Source of the DNA: Paragonimus skrjabini miyazakii
Lineage: Eukaryota; Platyhelminthes; Trematoda; Plagiorchiida; Troglotrematidae
Length of the DNA: 64,000 nucleotides
Direction of reading: 5' to 3'
Assembly (NCBI GenBank): GCA_014338405.1
Contig: JTDE01000039.1
Coordinates: 307,161-371,160, forward strand
This document shows positions 33,924 to 45,991 of this stretch, in pieces. The translations under genes and the position numbers were made by a program. Each line of letters starts with the position of its first letter. Position 1 is the first letter of the stretch. The notes below the pieces were generated by a model, which was not told where the DNA came from, did not search any database, and saw only the letters and a list, made by a program, of their open reading frames with translations.

Positions 33924-35143
33924 CTGTTTATCAGTCCACATGATAGTTCACCTTCAACATATACATTCTTTCTATATCATCTAATCGGAAGTGGATCGCA
34001 GTTAACAGTTCCTTAAATCGGACCATTGTATCTAGTTACGGCGACAGGATCTCTGTACTTTTCCTTGTCTTCAGAGCTGTGCTGAATGAATGGGTGCGTT
34101 AAATGTCGTATATAACTCGGTTATTGCGCCTGGTTCATCGATCAGGCTCTGATGATGAATAGTACGCCAAAACATTCACTCTGTTAACCATTTCGTTCGT
34201 TGAGTATGTTATTGGGCCGAATTTATACATAGGTTCCAACGGAACAATAATAAACGAATCCGTAAAATGCACTTGCATTCACAACCAAGATTTTCCGCAT
34301 TTGCTAGCAAGTGGGTGAGAGATTCCGTTAATTTAAGGCATAACGTTCGATGATCACACAAAATAAACGTCAAGGTTGCCAGTTTGTCGACCCGGGTAGA
34401 CAGTCATCCACATTTTCCATGACTATTAACGCTGCGAATAACCATTTATACATATGTCTAATCAATCACTTGTAATTGTTTATGCCCGATGAGAGTTGCC
34501 GGAAACAGCTGTTTGCAACCTTGACTTTATGAATACTTTTGGCACAATGACAGAACTGAAGCGATCATACAAAAGCCGATAAAAATAATAACTGAAAAAG
34601 AAAGTTTAGCAAAACTACTGAACTACTCGTGAGTAGACAAAGGTTAATGAATTTATTGTGACATGGGACCGAGAACGCAGTTTTTGTCATTAGAATAATT
34701 AAAGTGGAAGATACCGACGTGAACATTGTTCAATTCACGAACATCTGAAAAGTTCTGAGAAACTTACGGCTGCTCTGACTGTAAGAACATACCTTTAAAA
34801 GGAAGTGTTGTATGGAAAATTGTAAGATATCCGTACCAAATCCAACGAGAATGAAGTCACACAGTTTGCGCGCCGTGTTCAACGTCGTGTTGTTAATAAG
34901 TTACGAACAAGTTGTAATAGTCAACGTCTCAACCAACTCAGATAGCATTTCTCATGAGTGGTGTGTGAATGTTGCTTGAAAAACCCGATTTGCTAACCAA
35001 GACTCATTGTGTTCGGGTAAACATTAAAAAGCTTAGCACAGTGACAAGATAGAGCAACAGAGATTGCAAGAAAAACGCAAATATCTGATTATTCTTGGCT
35101 AAAGAACGACCGACAGATAACAAAGTCTACAAAATTCTGAATT

Positions 35144-35527
35144 GTGAGGTCTACAAACTCAGTTATTGATCATTTTGATGATCCACCATTCCATAAAGCA
35201 GTTGTCTGCCTCAGTCCACTTTTGCAACGTGAAAGACATCTTATCACGCCTCAGCAAAAAGTTAAATGGGGACGACGTATCTCATTAAAGGATAGATATG
35301 TCTGTGACAGAAACGACACATCTTCACGTAGCAAACGCGCTTTATTAGCCTCGCTAAGTAGCCGTTTCAGGATCTTAAGAATTTTATATTCCTGTTCAAT
35401 TTCTGACCCGCAGTGTATCATGTTAAATCCACCAAGTGATTTAGAGATTGTCTGCCCTGACTGGAATCCATTAGCCAGGAATTATTCCCATGGAACTCCA
35501 AATGGATTTCATGTGACAGTGAAATGA
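35144..35527 (+). other. Unassigned open frame (127 codons)
   Basis: The open frame starts MRSTNSVIDHFDDPPFHKAV and ends HGTPNGFHVTVK followed by a stop. It is long for this base composition but has no recognisable domain, no clear splice borders and no similarity to the elements in the window. It could be a decayed element fragment or chance. Confidence 0.2.
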
Positions 35528-36571
35528 GTGAGCTACTCAATCTGGGTATGAAGTTTATGAGTTCTCGATATGAAATTGTAACTAAATGGGAAAAGTTTGT
35601 TTTCGTCAGTAAACCAAACCTTTTCCCGTTGCCGGGTTTAATCTAGTCAAAGCTCGAATTCCTGTCAATTGAGGCTACTTAAGATATTTTTTATTTAAAA
35701 TTTCGGAATGCGCGATGACGAGCATAACCGCAGACGGTTTGTTCTTAAACTGACGATATGTTTACGACGTATTGGTAATCGTGGGCTGGAGTATGGTTAT
35801 ATTTAGTGAAATCAATCGTGTGCAAGCGCTGACCGCTTCAACTAAGATTCAGACGATATATCTTTATGCAAACTTCACACAGAGTGGAAAAATCGATAGA
35901 AACTCATAAAGATCTGTCTCTCGCAATAATACATGGCCAGTTTAATACAGTAAATATGATCGTCTCATAATCTTGGAAGTTGTAGAAGAATTGAAAAGTT
36001 CCGACAAGTTGGGCTACAGAGTATGTCCTCTGTGAGCTTCGGATCATGAGTTATTGTTTTTAAGCCTCACTGTACACGCAACTGGCTACATAAGAACAAT
36101 TATATGAAATTCATTCACTTGGTCTGGAGGGTGATGTCAGGTAAAGAGGAGTCCATTTTATACAGCTGTCATTCAGAAGGAACACACTGACTTAACCGAT
36201 AACAATTTGTCTCGTTAATTCCCTAAGTATACTACTCGCAAACTTCATCTTTCGGGTCTCAGTTGAGCAGTATGAAATTGAATAACTTACGGTCCAAGAT
36301 TTACCAATAGTGGTTCACCTGTTTTTGTGAGACTACTATAAACTGTGAGTCGTAGAATTAACTACACGCCTAAATAAAAATTGCTGCCTGACTCATTTGT
36401 GTGTCATCTAGTGTTGCTTACAACTAGGTCGGCAGTGTTCTAGTCTTCGATGGGATTCTGTAATGCAAATCCGAGTTCATCTGTAAACGAATTGGACTAA
36501 CGGCCAATCATCCAACGTTCTCTTTGCTTTTACAACCGAGTAGAAATTGAGATACTCCCATAGGTTCTTAC

Positions 36572-36629
36572 CAGTACGAGACTTTTTTTTCGATATTTGG
36601 AGTTTAACCAATAACACCGTATCGGACAA
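36572..36629 (-). CDS. Candidate short exon, gene M (weak)
   Basis: The acceptor is gagaaaatttcag| and the donor is CTG|gtaaga. It encodes LSDTVLLVKLQISKKKSRT. Its entry phase (0) does not match the exit of the 37.8-kb exon, so either an exon is missing between them or this one is false. Confidence 0.2.
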
Positions 36630-37695
36630 CTGAAATTTTCTCAAACACATTTTAGCCACACTTTTATTCTACTTCAGGTATAAACGGGTCACATTTGGAA
36701 AATAAAACTCACGTTACAAAAGCGTATGCTTACATATTTATAAGATTCTTGCGGTCAAGTGAAACTACGTGATTTACTGCATAGATTTCACTCAAAAACA
36801 CCTGATGCTGAAGGAAGTTAAGAGAATACATTCTCCTTTACATAGTCAGACGTTGGTCACATATTTAACTAGGTGCAGGTTGTAAGCATGTGGAATATAC
36901 AGTTCTCACTAGTCACAGCAGTAGATTATGCAAAAATCGAGTAAAATGGGACAAGCTTAGCATGTTTTCATAGAAAAACCTGCAATAATCCTTGCATCGT
37001 TACATACAATTTACTGATCCCACCGGCAAGCAATCAAAGTCTTTTGGATCAAATATCTCACCACATTTCCAATATATACTTCAATGATTTTTCAATTTCA
37101 ACAATACACTTGACACCACTGAATCGTGATCAAATTCGACAGAGAATCCGTGTTTGAAAGCGCTGATCGTAACATTGCTTGTTTTGCCAAGCGCTATTCT
37201 CCTAAGAGCGACCTACTATATGTTTCAGTCATTTTAGTGTATACTGCTTGGCGCCGGTATCACACACCAGTTCTGTTTTTAGGACCTGACTGCCTCAAAA
37301 AATACTAGAAAAACTTACAGATAAAACGGATGGTGAACTGCGGAGAATACCGTTTTAAGGCAGTGGCGAAATAAAGTAAATGTCCAGTTACAACATTTAA
37401 GTGTCGGACTGAACAATTTGTAAAATGTGCCTCTTAAAATATCGTGGATAAAGACGAAATGATATTTGCAAGTTTCCAACATCGTTTGCACTTGCGTTCA
37501 GTGTCCAAAATACACAAATGCTTACATATTGTGAAACAGTTTTGAATGATTTTGGACAGAGCAAGTCATGCACTGAAAACAAATGGTCCGTGCAAGGCTG
37601 CTTGAATGAGATTCGTTGTATTCAGTTTCAATGATCAAGATCGATTTGTACTTTTCAATAAGAAATTCCGTTTTTCCAATTCAAAACATGTTTAC

Positions 37696-37848
37696 ATCTG
37701 AGGAGTGCATACAAAGCAAAGTTGTGTTGTACTCTGGGTTTCATGGAAAACCCGTCCAAACTCTTTGAATGGGGTAAGCATTTGGAAGATGGTAAAAACT
37801 GAGTCCCTCGTTCACGCAAGATACCTCTAAGCAAATCCGTCATCAGAT
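37696..37848 (-). CDS. Candidate exon, gene M
   Basis: This exon has 153 nt with acceptor caatttttgttaaacag| and donor AGAT|gtaaac. It encodes LMTDLLRGILRERGTQFLPS, then SKSLDGFSMKPRVQHNFALY, then ALLR. It is amphipathic and protein-like, and both borders are strong. No family was recognised. It enters in phase 1. Confidence 0.4.
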
Positions 37849-38712
37849 CTGTTTAACAAAAATTGTCATAGCTGAAAATAAAGTGGATAACAAAACTAAA
37901 TACCCAATGTACAATATGTCGCTTGAATCCAACCTTGAATTTGTAGCTCTGTAAATGTAAACCTCCAGCCGGAACGGAATTTACATAATAGAGGCCCAAC
38001 AAAGTAGCTGGAGAACGTGGCAGTTGGTTAATTCACTCCAGATACCTTGTTAGTAATCCTCCTAGTATCTGTGGCAAGGATTTGTTTTGTATCGACACAA
38101 AATAATTGATTTAAGAAGTAAATCCTGGTCAGCACAAATCTTATACTTTAAACAGTAACCCGCATAGAAGTTGAATATCTGTATCCTCCATTGAGCACAT
38201 CGTTCCCTATGTCCACCATGAACGGTGGTTGACTAATCAGAAAAACGACAATGAAAACTCCAATGACATGCAAAAAACAAAAATGTGTATTTAACTAGCA
38301 AGCAACCAAATATGCTTAAACAAACGAAGAATGACAAAAGACCTCATTATTATGAAGCTAGACAGAGGAACCGGCTTTGTGATTTCCAACCACCAAAAGT
38401 TCAAACAGGGCAAAAGCAATTGTCGTGAATTCTAACACGTTCTTGTTGACAGAAAATGAAGCTTCAAACTAACAAAATTTGAACATGTTTAACTGCGTTA
38501 CAACTAGATCTCAAAAACTGTCTGACAAAAAAGTTTAGCAGAATGGTTTATGTCATACTGGAACACGTTTACAGCGCAACAAGATACTTTCTATTCTTAC
38601 GCGCCACAAAGCTGGCACAAATTCCTTTCAATGATAAACGTCTCATGTTTGTTATTTTTTATAGGCTGTCGACTTTCAAACGTGTACAGAACAGCTAGTG
38701 ACTGAGCTGTAC

Positions 38713-38929
38713 GCATGATGCGAAAGCCCGATTGAGCACATTGTTCTTCTCATAGAACACCCTTCGATCCGGCAGTCGAACCATTAGTTCTGACTGCCTT
38801 TTTATAGACGCTAGATAAATACTGTCCAGAGATTTCCCACTTAGTATGAGGTAAGTAGCAGACAACCTATTTCGCTTGTAGGGTAGAACTCGCAGTTGCG
38901 CAAAATCGGACACGTACGGGAAAGCATTG
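38713..38929 (-). CDS. Candidate exon, gene M
   Basis: This exon has 217 nt with acceptor atgatttgctag| and donor ATGC|gtacag. It encodes NAFPYVSDFAQLRVLPYKRN, then a Leu/Ser/Lys-rich stretch with SGKSLDSIYLASIKRQ and MVRLPDRRVFYEKNNV. It enters in phase 2, which fits the exit of the 43.0-kb exon. Its phase-0 exit does not fit the 37.8-kb exon, so an exon may be missing. No family was recognised. Confidence 0.4.
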
Positions 38930-41900
38930 CTAGCAAATCATTTGTATTGCATAAATTAAATGACAAATGTCGATAAAATTACCCGTGTTGCAAACACACA
39001 ATAATTTAAATGTTGTTTCCACACAATGTGTCTATTACTCTTAAGCTCTTGTCTGAAAACACATTACAAAAATGACCAATCACTTACCACCGGGTTCCTC
39101 GCTAAGCCCATCCACCCTTCGAACATCATGCCGGTGGCACGGCCATGCACCAATGCTATCCAGGTTTCAATTCCCTCTGTCAGTGACAGACACACGTCCT
39201 ATTTGAAATGCAGCGCCCCATTCATTTAAAGTCACTTGATGCGACAGTCGGTCTAATTTTCTGGCTCAGTGAACTAAAACAGACAGAGGCACTTATGCCA
39301 AGCTGGCCTGTGGATATCGGTCTACTGAACTACGGTCGTCTGACACACAAGGTCAGGAATTGCAATACGATTGGTTTCTAAAATTAGAAAACTGACACAT
39401 ACCCACCACCATGTATTTCGAAACAGACGCTTAAGTTGAAGACACTATTCATTCTCTCACCCAGGTCTCAACGTTCTAGTAGTACTCCGAACTCACAACC
39501 ATGGCGTTTCTCATGACACATGGTCTTAGGAGACATCGGCCATCTCACAGAATTGAACGGGTCACCTCATAATGTGCTAGATAGCCATATTATACTAACA
39601 CTGATCAAACCATAACCGTCCTTTCCGATCTTGATTTTATGTGCCTATCGCCTAACTTCCAGACCTAGAACAGCTAGCCGCAGTAACAAAATTTCATTTC
39701 ATCCACCTCTTTTTCTAGGTGAGTTCTGTCGTTTTGTCTTCACTTGCTCGTCGGACAATAAACCATCCAGTGTCTAGTAGTAAGATCGTTCCCGATCTCA
39801 GTAGGTAAAATTCTGCAGACATGTTTTTGAGGATTTAGGCGGTCTACTACGGTCGACGCGTAGCTTCGCAATTGTCCTGCTATTCCTGAGTAGGAATGTG
39901 AGGGTTGATCGGTTAACTTGTGTTGATTAGTACTCCGGAGGTGCGTCCCGACTGGAAGCATATCACTTAGACTGTTATAGCCCTGTGCTGGACACCGTTA
40001 GCTGTGAACGGGCAAAAATTGAAGCATATCTTTTGTCATTTACAAACTAGCCCATTCCGTCTGTTGATCAGGTCCGGCCCAAGACAGACACCATGGGTAC
40101 TAGTTATAGGGGGCGTGATTCTGTTACTGACTGCCTACCGTACTGAAGCACAAGCGTGAGTTCGGACTGTACTGTTGTCAGCTATCGGTTCGTTTTTCCT
40201 TTTACAGAACTGGTTTTCATTAAACCACATCTACTGACAGCCATGAAGTTGTCACTCCCCCTCTATGACTAGGCAAGCTTGGCAAAAACCCTAAAATGCA
40301 AACTAAGTTATCTGCTCTGTGTGAACTTCAAATCATATTGAGTCGAAAGCTCACGGTCATTGCACGAGTCTAAAAACACTGCCTGTGACACAAGGATCAG
40401 TGGATATAATTAGAATAGAGCCTAAATACAACTTCGGATCGTGCGGACATCAAATGTCAAATTCCAACCGACAGTTCTTATGAATTGTTGGGAACAGATT
40501 TCAGAGAGCGTTTCGGTCAAAAAACTTATTTACATAAAATCCGATTTCGTGTGGAAGACTATTAGTACGTTGTGTAAACTCACTCGCACTATGGATGATA
40601 ATAAGCTAGCCATCCGTGAAATTAGTTCATGAGTATTCATAATATTTTATTGAGCGGGACACTACAAGAGAAAGTTCAGGTTTATCGCTTTTCATCTACA
40701 TGTGAAGTTATGTGTAGATCTACAAGTCAAGAACTATTTGCCCATCTTGTGATTCACAATTGTATCATGGCGGTAAAACTATGAAGGCTGCTGATTTGGA
40801 AGCTGTCGTGTAATTGCTATGGAGAGAAGTTAACAATATTCTACCGAAAAGTTTGTCTCATCTGTTTCAACCAATCAGGGTGGCCGAGACTGTTTGTATT
40901 GAACACGTTTTTCACTGCTTCAACGTTTTAGAAAAAGTTATGGATACCTGTGAGAACTACGAAGAAATTGTGTTGGCTTTTGTGGTAATTATATGTAGAA
41001 CGTACAACACAACTCGTCAAGAGTGACAAACAGACTCTAGAGAGGAATAGACGATTTTTCACTCTCGGCGAGCATGCAATTGGTCAAATTAATAAACAGC
41101 TTTCCACTTACGATTGCAGCGGTTTTTTGTCACAAAGTTGCGTTTGGCTACACCGACCGATCTGCATTTGTTTGGCAGTCATTTACGCGGACACACTCTC
41201 GGCACATAGCACATGACATCGGTCCAGATCACGGTTTACTGGGACACAAGAGAAACATTCTATACCAATAATGGTATCTGTCGGCATTCCTAATCTTTTC
41301 CACCCTTGATCAATTTGATCAAAAGCAAAATATTCGAGGACTTTTCTGTGGTTAAACATTGATGTCCATCCTGACGGAAGAAAGAAAGACCTGAATCATA
41401 TGGACAACAAAGAACATTTATTTAGCAATTTCTGTGAGACAAAGAATTAGACCACATTTACCGTATTGCCCATTTCTTTCGGAGGTACTTTGTGGATTAA
41501 AATGTCAAATGCTGCATCAAGGATGCAATGATAGTGTAGGCTTTATGGTAGACATTTTCTGGAAGTTGACGGTGGTTCGCTGTGTTTTTAGTGAAAAACT
41601 ACGGGAAGCGAGATTATAACAAGTACTTCTAAACGAATGGCCCTGTTCCAAAGCTTAAGAGGACTTTGCCTTACAAACATGTCTCGCTTAAAAGTAAAAA
41701 CTGCACGCACAAGAACATACGGCAATGATAATTCACGCAGATGAAATGTGAACGCTGGAGGAGTGAACATCAAAAGTATGCAGAAGTGTGATCGTCCGTG
41801 TTTGCATTCAGTCACAAGTATGGGACGGCGTCAGCATGTAATGAAATAGAGGGTTAGAACGCTATATTTTGGCCTTGGGAATCGATCAAGCCAACAAATT

Positions 41901-42963
41901 TAAAGTTTCAAAGTGAACATATTTAGGTGGCATTGAAACGTAACAAGAACAACAACTCATGATTGATCTCTCCGACCATTCTTAGTCACACCTTCAGGTG
42001 ACCAATTTTTGCCAAAGAAAAAAATAAGTCATAATTTGGGTAATGACAGCATATGGTTTTCGGCCCATCATCTGAAGTAATGGTAATTCATCTGGCCCCT
42101 AGTCAGAAGAAAGTTGAATGTATGCTGGTTAACCGTGTCCACTTACACAAATGATTCACTCATTTGGATGATTTGCCCTTACATAAACCGCCGGTCCACT
42201 GTAGATAGCTATTAGGATGTATACTTCACTGGGGATGTTTTTTGGGTAATCCAATCCACTACGGTATAAGACCTTGTGGCAATCGCTGCTGCCAAACTGT
42301 CAAAGAACTGGCTATTTCACGAGAAGTCGGTTAGTATGATATAGCCTTATCTCGATCGTTCTCGTACCGGCAAATAACGGTGAACAAAGACTCCCCGTAA
42401 AACTTCCGACGGCACATTTCGGTATAACGGTTTCACATGTGGTCAACTTCATTTGCATAGAATTAAAAATCTAACCCGTTCCAAGCTCACTCAGCACCAC
42501 ATCTCTTGCAATAGTGAAAAAAGAAGGATCTCCTTTGACTAATTTTGTCCACTTGCGTAAATGACTGTAAGTCGTTTGCCTCGTATCATCGACCAATCAG
42601 AGCGAACGCAACATACCATCACATTCACTCTACAAAAGATGCCACATTTAATCAATTCTACCAGCACTCAGCAATATTAGAATCGTTGTTATTTTGTCTA
42701 CTTCATATTGGTAGATGCTAATTCTTGACAAAACAAACCCGAGGAACAAAAAACCTCTGAAAAGGTCTAAATACAACTGAACTGGACAAAATTCTTGACC
42801 CTGAGAATTACAGACTTGTGTTTCTTATTTCTGGCTACCGACTGATTACATTCTAGTAAGGTTTATTTCGTGCAAGTCGCACGATAGCTTTTTACTGTGA
42901 AATTCATTGTCGTGAACAGTGCGACTTGTAGACGACACTGTTTTTACACCATGGTCGTTTCAC
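38930..42963. other. Presumed gene M intron, no recognised element
   Basis: This stretch of about 4 kb has short unassigned ORFs (40441-40632 +, 40814-41026 +). The patch at 39700-40150 is GC-richer than average. None could be tied to a family. Confidence 0.35.
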
Positions 42964-43082
42964 ATGTCTGACCGGTTTGATGACGATCCAACAGATTTGA
43001 GCTGACTGTTGAAAATGGTAGAAATTCTGAACTTCGAATCTATACAGCTATTGGCGCACTGATGTGCATTAGTGGATATCAT
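42964..43082 (-). CDS. Candidate exon, gene M
   Basis: This exon has 119 nt, phase 0 in and 2 out, with borders tgttcgcag|ATG and ACAT|gtgaaa. It encodes MISTNAHQCANSCIDSKFRI and then FNSQLKSVGSSSNRSD, a Ser/Asn-rich, probably disordered segment. It is supported mainly by phase agreement with its neighbours on both sides. Confidence 0.3.
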
Positions 43083-43179
43083 CTGCGAACATTTTGGATA
43101 TTTTACCTCGTATAACTCGAAATGACAAAATAACCTTTCCATTGAAATATTAGTTTTGAATATTTAGTCGTCTGTGTAG

Positions 43180-43184
43180 ATACT
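43180..43184. other. Target-site duplication, left copy (ATACT)
   Basis: ATACT immediately precedes the 5' LTR and is repeated exactly after the 3' LTR at 44892-44896. Confidence 0.8.
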
Positions 43185-43377
43185 TGTGGTGATTGTCAAT
43201 TAACCCATTTCTCATTAGTGTTGTTTTATTTCATTGCCGACCATAAAATGTACAATTGCGCTCTAGGAATAAATTATTTGCTTTGCTTAGCTCGGTTGTT
43301 ATTATTATTGCGTCGAAGCAAGCTCTGGGGTTGTGATTACTCAACTACTTCATTTCGGTATTCCTGGAACCATCACA
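43185..43377 (+). repeat. 5' LTR (193 bp)
   Basis: It starts TGTGGTGATTGTCA and ends CTGGAACCATCACA, with imperfect inverted termini (TGTGGTG/CATCACA). It is equal in length to the copy at 44699-44891 and aligned without gaps. Confidence 0.85.
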
Positions 43378-43379
43378 GT

Positions 43380-43393
43380 TGGCGCCGCGGACT
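43380..43393 (+). other. Primer-binding site
   Basis: TGGCGCCGCGGACT begins two bases after the 5' LTR. TGGCGCC agrees with common retroelement primer sites; the exact tRNA was not identified. Confidence 0.55.
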
Positions 43394-43409
43394 TCTGCAA
43401 ATTTCTACG

Positions 43410-43514
43410 ATGGATTCCTGCCCACTTGAATTTCTCAATATTCATAATTCGTCGAGAGCAATCGAGGACTATTTCGAACGCTTCAAAATATGGTGTCTCA
43501 CAGGCAAAAGATGA
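43410..43514 (+). pseudogene. N-terminal gag segment, frame broken
   Basis: The frame starts MDSCPLEFLNIHNSSRAIED and continues YFERFKIWCLTGKR to a TGA. It resembles the start of fluke gypsy Gag. The rest of Gag is in another frame beginning around 43490-43515, so a single frameshift separates the two. Confidence 0.7.
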
Positions 43515-44698
43515 AAGTGAAAAAGAAAGCCGCTCACTTCCTCACCGTAATTGGCGGAGATGCGTACCGCTTGGTGAAAAAATTATTATTTCCTGATTCA
43601 CCGATTTCTCTTCCTTACAAATCCTTGGAGAAACTGCTGCTTCCACGTGTCCAACCTGTAAATTTTGAAGCAGCCGAGCGAGCTAAATTTCATACGCTCG
43701 TAAAAAAGGAAAATCAAGATATCAGACAGTTTATTCTAGAAATTCAGACTCAAGCTGCTCGGTGTAATTTCGAAGACCAATTACATATTCAACTCCGTGA
43801 TCGTTTGACTGCAGGAATAAATTTGCGTGATCTACAGCAGAAGCTTTTACTGCTTCCGAATTCCACTTTCCAGTCAGCCAGAACATTATGCGAACAGTAT
43901 CAGGATGTCAAAGCTGCTTTGAAAGATGAATCGATGGTTTTATACAGCAACAACGTGAGACGATCAGAAGGTCAGCAAAGGCGGCTGTCTGAGAAAGTAA
44001 ATACTGGAAATACATTTGATTATAGTCACCCTGCGGCCGATCCATATGCTGCCCGTCAGTGGAACGACTGTAAGTCATGTAGTAACAAGCACGTTCAATT
44101 CGTTTGCCATAGTTCAAAGTCTTCTTTTACACATTCCAAGTGTAACGATGATAACTTGAGTTCTGACTTTCAATCCATCGCTCTTACTGTGATTTCTACT
44201 AATTCCGTTGATTCTACGCACCATATAACACAATCGCTCATTGTTAATGGTGGTCTGCATCATTCCTTCATTGTTGACACTGGTTGTATTGAATCTTTCA
44301 TTTCTGTCGCTTGCTTGAAGCCACTGGAACATTCTGTTATCTTGAAACCTGCTAATACACCGGTTAAGGATGTTACTGGACATGGTTCACCTATTCTTTG
44401 CCAAGGTGAACTTTCACTCACAGATGTGCAGTCCTTCACTTATTCATGTTCATTTGTTGTTGTCAATCCTGGTTTGTCTATTATCGATCTTAAGTGTATG
44501 AAGGTTTTGAAGCTCTCTCTTATATTGTCGGTTAAATCTCCTGAGACTGAAAGTTCCGTTTCTGAGTTTGTTTCAGATTTGCAGTCAGTCACTGAAAGAG
44601 TATCTGCAATCGACCCGGCGCAGATAAGAGCTCCTGAACGTGTGAAAAAGAATCAATGTCAACACTACTGCCCGGACTTTCATTTGAAATGCAGATGA
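43490..44698 (+). CDS. Gag-protease polyprotein of the short LTR element
   Basis: This open frame of 402 codons is unbroken. Residues 11-140 are capsid-type Gag: KKAAHFLTVIGGDAYRLVKK, VNFEAAERAKFHTLV, RQFILEIQTQAARC and LRDRLTAGI. Residues about 194-206 form a CX2CX3HX4C knuckle (CKSCSNKHVQFVC). A retropepsin follows with VDTGCIESFIS at residues 262-272, the catalytic Asp-Thr-Gly intact. The last 60 residues have no pol similarity, and the stop abuts the 3' LTR. The first 35 Gag residues lie in another frame. In a live element this product would assemble particles and cleave itself. Persistence of a long frame with a good active site despite diverged LTRs is unusual. Confidence 0.8.
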   Translation: MVSHRQKMKVKKKAAHFLTVIGGDAYRLVKKLLFPDSPISLPYKSLEKLLLPRVQPVNFEAAERAKFHTLVKKENQDIRQFILEIQTQAARCNFEDQLHIQLRDRLTAGINLRDLQQKLLLLPNSTFQSARTLCEQYQDVKAALKDESMVLYSNNVRRSEGQQRRLSEKVNTGNTFDYSHPAADPYAARQWNDCKSCSNKHVQFVCHSSKSSFTHSKCNDDNLSSDFQSIALTVISTNSVDSTHHITQSLIVNGGLHHSFIVDTGCIESFISVACLKPLEHSVILKPANTPVKDVTGHGSPILCQGELSLTDVQSFTYSCSFVVVNPGLSIIDLKCMKVLKLSLILSVKSPETESSVSEFVSDLQSVTERVSAIDPAQIRAPERVKKNQCQHYCPDFHLKCR

Positions 44699-44891
44699 CA
44701 TGGTGATTGTCACTGAACCGATTTCTCGTTACTGTTGTTTTATTACATTGCTGACCATAAGTTGTACAATTGCGCTCGAGGGATAAATTACTTGCTTTGC
44801 CTAGTTCGGTTGTTATTACTATTGCGTCGAAGCTAGCTGTGGGGTTGAGCTAATTCAACTACTTCATTTCTGTATACCTGGAACCATCACA
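44699..44891 (+). repeat. 3' LTR (193 bp)
   Basis: This is the gap-free partner of 43185-43377. The expected initial TG reads CA here; the rest begins TGGTGATTGTCA and ends ACCATCACA, followed by the duplicated ATACT. Confidence 0.85.
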
Positions 44892-44896
44892 ATACT
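44892..44896. other. Target-site duplication, right copy (ATACT)
   Basis: ATACT directly follows the 3' LTR and matches 43180-43184. Confidence 0.8.
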
Positions 44897-45892
44897 ATTG
44901 CAATCATGACCATTTTGTTGCCGAATACGAGCATTGGGTTTATTTTCAAAGAATGGTTAACAAAAAGTTTAGGTTCATAACTTCGCAGAAATATGTAAGC
45001 GCACTGGCTACCAAACAAGTCATTTCCAATAGACAAGCCAATGATTTGTGATTATTAGTCAAGCTGGTGACATGATCGTTCACTCATCTTATTTGTTATA
45101 ATTTGTCCGGAAATGTTTATATTATTTTCGGAGGTTCTAAGGCACCAACTCACTTTCTAAATGATAAAGACTTTTGTTGCTAGTGATTTTCGATTTATTT
45201 ACCGCCAGCATTCTTTCTGGTAAAGAGTAGTTGATCAAGTATTCTCCACGCAAAATTATCAGCTCCTATTTTTACCTAGTATTCAATTCTACCGGTGGCT
45301 TTTTTGACATTATATATAGTGATAAAACACAGTATGGACAGTGGATGTAAAACAATGTTCAGCCCATTAAATACACTAAGTATCTACACAGTTATCTACC
45401 AGATTTATTACGTGCGTGTTCATTCCTATCTATGTTTAGAGTTATATTCAGTTATTCATCCTTGGCTAGGGCGGGGTGGCTGTAGAGCAGCGTCGTCATA
45501 AACCAGGGATCGTTGAGTATCAGACACTCCTGACAAACGAATGTTTGAGAACGGCTTTCACTTGTCCAATGGTGGTTACTAATGCTGGACAATTATCCCA
45601 ACCTTGCGTTTTGCTGATCCCTTCCCAAACTTCCCATGGGGTATAGCACATAGCGTGGAAGAGAGTTTGGCATCAATTTTGTACTACTTTGTAACAGGCT
45701 TGAAGTCCACTTCAGTCTTACTTCGACCTCTTAGCCATCGATAAAGTCAAGTGCTCATGTTTGATAATACATAATTATCCCAATTTCGCTACTATTGGTC
45801 TAGAGAATAGCCTTGATTTATTAATATATGGCTGGCGGTATTTGTATCCAAATTAGCTTGTGAAGCAAAAAGCTCTTTAAAAACACCCATAC
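44897..45892. other. Non-coding stretch right of the LTR element
   Basis: This is AT-rich sequence. Only a chance ORF (45295-45501 +) and a GC-richer patch at 45470-45660 were seen, with no family match. Confidence 0.4.
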
Positions 45893-45991
45893 CTGGTTTC
45901 TCTTGGAAGCGGTTTTAGCCTCACTTCTCACGGCTCTACCCACAAATCTTGTAGATAACTTTATAGTCTTAGGTATATAACCTCCAAATTC
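45893..45991 (-). CDS. Candidate exon, gene M
   Basis: This exon has 33 codons, phase 0 in and out, with acceptor aactaagatacag| and donor AACCAG|gtatgg. It encodes EFGGYIPKTIKLSTRFVGRA and VRSEAKTASKRNQ, a basic segment. Its phases match the exons at 48.1 kb and 43.0 kb. Confidence 0.4.

Larger units (their letters stand above)
43185..44891 (+). mobile_element. Short LTR retrotransposon with gag-protease only (no RT/IN)
   Basis: This 1,707-bp unit is bounded by 193-bp direct repeats and a perfect 5-bp target-site duplication (ATACT), so it was inserted as an LTR element by an integrase. The internal 1,321 bp holds a primer-binding site and a gag-protease reading frame, then runs straight into the 3' LTR. 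RT, RNase H and integrase are absent. Gag and protease resemble Ty3/gypsy elements of flukes (family knowledge). The LTRs differ at about 25 of 193 positions by eye. It is either an internal-deletion derivative of a full element or a non-autonomous gag-only lineage. It sits in antisense to the candidate gene M. Confidence 0.85.
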
